Positions 61,886 to 64,000 of a stretch of DNA of 64,000 nt are shown here, one piece after another; the first letter of the stretch is position 1; the number at the start of each line of letters is the position of its first letter. Origin of the DNA: Prosapia bicincta. Its lineage: Eukaryota; Arthropoda; Insecta; Hemiptera; Cercopidae. Position numbers and translations under genes: made by a program. The notes under the pieces were generated by a model. It was not told the DNA's origin, did no database searches, and saw only the letters and a list, made by a program, of their open reading frames with translations. The stretch lies in contig JBAIZL010000024.1 in NCBI GenBank assembly GCA_036971475.1, forward strand, positions 62,001 to 126,000, written 5' to 3'.

Positions 61886-62304
61886 AGGACTCTACTGAGC
61901 TGCACACTGCTATAATAACTAGTATTTATTTCATTTACTTCTTTTATTGCCCACTTATATTATCTTAGGAACATTTTCAAGACACAAGTTAAAGTTATGT
62001 TACATAGAATGCAACATAAAACATAGTAAAGGTTATAGCCTATTGATCGATACATTATCAGAAACTCTTTTGGTCGTGCCAAAAGAGTTTTAGAGCATTA
62101 AGTTATAATCAAGATAAAATAATTTGTATAAGTTATAATCGAGTCTGCTCGATAAGTTATAAAATAGACTATTACATGTTTTATGTTGCATCATATGTGT
62201 CTTGAAAATGATCATAAAATAAGTGAATGGATGAAACGACGACAATAAAAGGAATAAATAAAATAAATACTAGTGTCTATAGCCTTGTGCAGTTTAGTGT
62301 CCTA
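61886..62304. mobile_element. Foldback element upstream of the yellow exon
   Basis: Left arm (aggactctactgagctgcac ... actagtatttattt ... cattttcaagacaca) is repeated inverted on the right (tgtgtcttgaaaatg ... aaataaatactagt ... agtgtcct). The spacer holds a second hairpin (aaactctttt/aaaagagttt, about 62070-62094). Non-coding, in the yellow intron. Confidence 0.85.
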
Positions 62305-63479
62305 AACTTGTCTAATAATATATACAAGAGGTCAGATTCTATTCGCTATATACTCTTTTAGCTGAAAGTGAATGTTTGTAAAATTAACAATTCTTGGTAC
62401 AGGATTATTGTTTGTTTATCGGAAAGGGGGTTTACAAACAAGAATCCATAAGTTTAGATTGTCAGATGTAAAAAAGAGTTTTGTTTAAATGATGAAATGT
62501 GTGATATTAAAATTATTAATCTGTGTTAAATACTTCTATTTAAAATTTGTTTCAATAAAAAAACTTTCAAGCTTCTACAGTAAGACCATCGTCGGCCTTA
62601 GACTTTAGGATTCAGTTGGGCAAGATTTTTTTACGGTGTCCTTGTAAGGGTAAAGTAATTGATATTGGTGTACCATTATTAAAAAGTATATGCATCAGTA
62701 AAAACTTTTCTAAATAGTTAATTTTTAATTTTGTTTTTAAAATTTTTTATTTAGTTGGAAAACTTCAGAACAAAATAAAATAGTTTACATGATTAATGTA
62801 ACTTTTATTACAGAGCCTTCAAATAAAACATTTTTTTCTTACACCTGAAAGAAATTAGCTGTTTTTCACTCACTGGTAAAAACAAAAAAGCCACTTATCT
62901 CCACAAGCTTGCGGAAAATTGTAAGCTCTTCTCGGGAGGAAAAGTAAAGAAGGCTATGAGGTTTATGTTTGAAAAAGTGTTATTTGCACAAAAGTTCAAA
63001 GTGTATAAAAACACAAAAAACTTATAAGAAGAACAATTTTTCACAAAACTTATAAACAAAAGTATTTTTAATCGTTTTATGAAGACGTTAAGCATATTCT
63101 AAATTACCAAAGGTCTATTACACTCAAATTAAGTAGGATATTATTTATTTTATACTTTTTTGAGAAAATAAAAAATTCGGAACTTATTTTCATACTCACT
63201 CTCTATTACATATACATTTTCGCTTAATTTTTTTAGTTCCTACAAATATCTGTTGAAGAAATCTACTATAATTACAAAAAACCTTCAGCGCTCATAAACG
63301 GCAGTGGCCCTCACGTGCCTCCAGATCTTGCCCCCCCTCAAATCTAGTAGTAAGTAGACATAGAAGATATTAAATCTTATTAGAGTTTCTTAGAACATTT
63401 TTGAAAAATAAACCTATAAAATCACATTAGACTCTCATTGCCATATAAGACTGATACAATAGATAAACAGAACCTTTGC
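62305..63479. other. Yellow upstream intron, no feature
   Basis: AT-rich, nothing recognised. The upstream yellow exons were sought here on the minus strand and not found. Confidence 0.45.
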
Positions 63480-63565
63480 CTATAGCATTGAATAATGTAC
63501 TGATCAAGTCAGAAATAATACCTGGTAAGAAGTATTAAGTAGTTGACCAGGTTTTTTCCTTAGAT
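63480..63565. mobile_element. MITE family A arm, degenerate relic
   Basis: ttgaataatgtactgatcaa ... gtattaagtagttgaccagg, then tttttcctta matches the right arm of MITE family A with indels. It is absent from the inverted duplicate at 53.5-54.2 kb, whose match ends at this edge. Confidence 0.6.
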
Positions 63566-64000
63566 AAAGTAAAAAATATCAAAAGAAAGCAAATTGGCTA
63601 GAATTATTAAAACAGAACATAGTCTTCTGAAAAATGTGTTGGTCAAAAATGAAAAAAGTTAAAAAAGAGGAGATAATAAAGAATGTTCTAAAAAGAGGAA
63701 TCACCTACTAAAAGTTGAAAAAATCAAAAACTTCTATTCATAAGAATGTAATTATCCTTGGATGTTGTTATCCTTCAAATTGTTATTGGATAGTTGTCAT
63801 ACAAAGATTGTTGGGGTACTATAAACATTTTGGTTGCTCAACACTTTATTTTGTTGTGTATTGAGTGAAAATTTGTACAAATTTTCAATTGCTGAAGATG
63901 CCTAGTTAAACATTTCTAGACATAAGAAGAATTAAAATGTTTACTGTTAAAATGTTAATAATTTTTTAATATTGTTGTTTACGTTTAGTGATATTTCTTA
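63555..64000 (-). repeat. Yellow intron start, source copy of the 53.7-54.2 kb inverted duplicate
   Basis: Read on the minus strand from base 64000 it begins taagaaatatcactaaac. This is a splice donor missing only its first base, so the exon boundary is one or two bases beyond the window. Confidence 0.8.

Overview
This is an AT-rich animal nuclear window with long introns, GT-AG exons, (TA)n microsatellites and a dense load of decayed transposable elements. An M13 (neprilysin-type) peptidase gene, a yellow/major royal jelly family gene, and Penelope, Harbinger, Tigger, Mutator-like and Ty3/gypsy remnants point to an insect. A hemipteran is my guess, but nothing here proves the order.

Layout. 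Bases 1-9290 hold a broken Harbinger transposase, a 112-bp tandem repeat, two inverted-repeat elements and a Penelope tail. A neprilysin-like gene runs on the + strand from 9291 to 39083. Thirteen exons are visible and they give a continuous ectodomain of about 684 codons ending in the family's C-terminal Cys-x-x-Trp. The cytoplasmic and transmembrane exon(s) were not found. Its introns carry Penelope pieces, a MITE-derived satellite, a solo LTR inside a (TA)n tract, a Tigger relic and other foldback elements. From 39.1 to 53.5 kb lies intergenic DNA with a truncated LTR retrotransposon (long LTR, tRNA-Lys-type primer site, gag start), a purine-rich minisatellite and a decayed Mutator-like transposase. 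From 54767 to 61770 on the - strand lie the last three exons of a yellow-family gene. Its next upstream exon appears to end one or two bases beyond the right edge of the window. A broken, inverted copy of that exon and its intron sits at 53520-54170, just past the gene's 3' end.

Most notable: (1) several different inverted-repeat or Penelope-related elements carry sequences that fold as small type-I hammerhead ribozymes, with helix I pairing kept across families; (2) a MITE arm has been amplified into a 7-unit, 81-bp satellite in a neprilysin intron, while intact MITEs of the same family lie nearby; (3) the neprilysin-like protein keeps its zinc ligands but has lost the substrate-binding Asn-Ala motif and the transition-state His; (4) the yellow exon has an inverted, frameshifted duplicate.

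All calls come from reading the sequence and from family knowledge; no database search was run.
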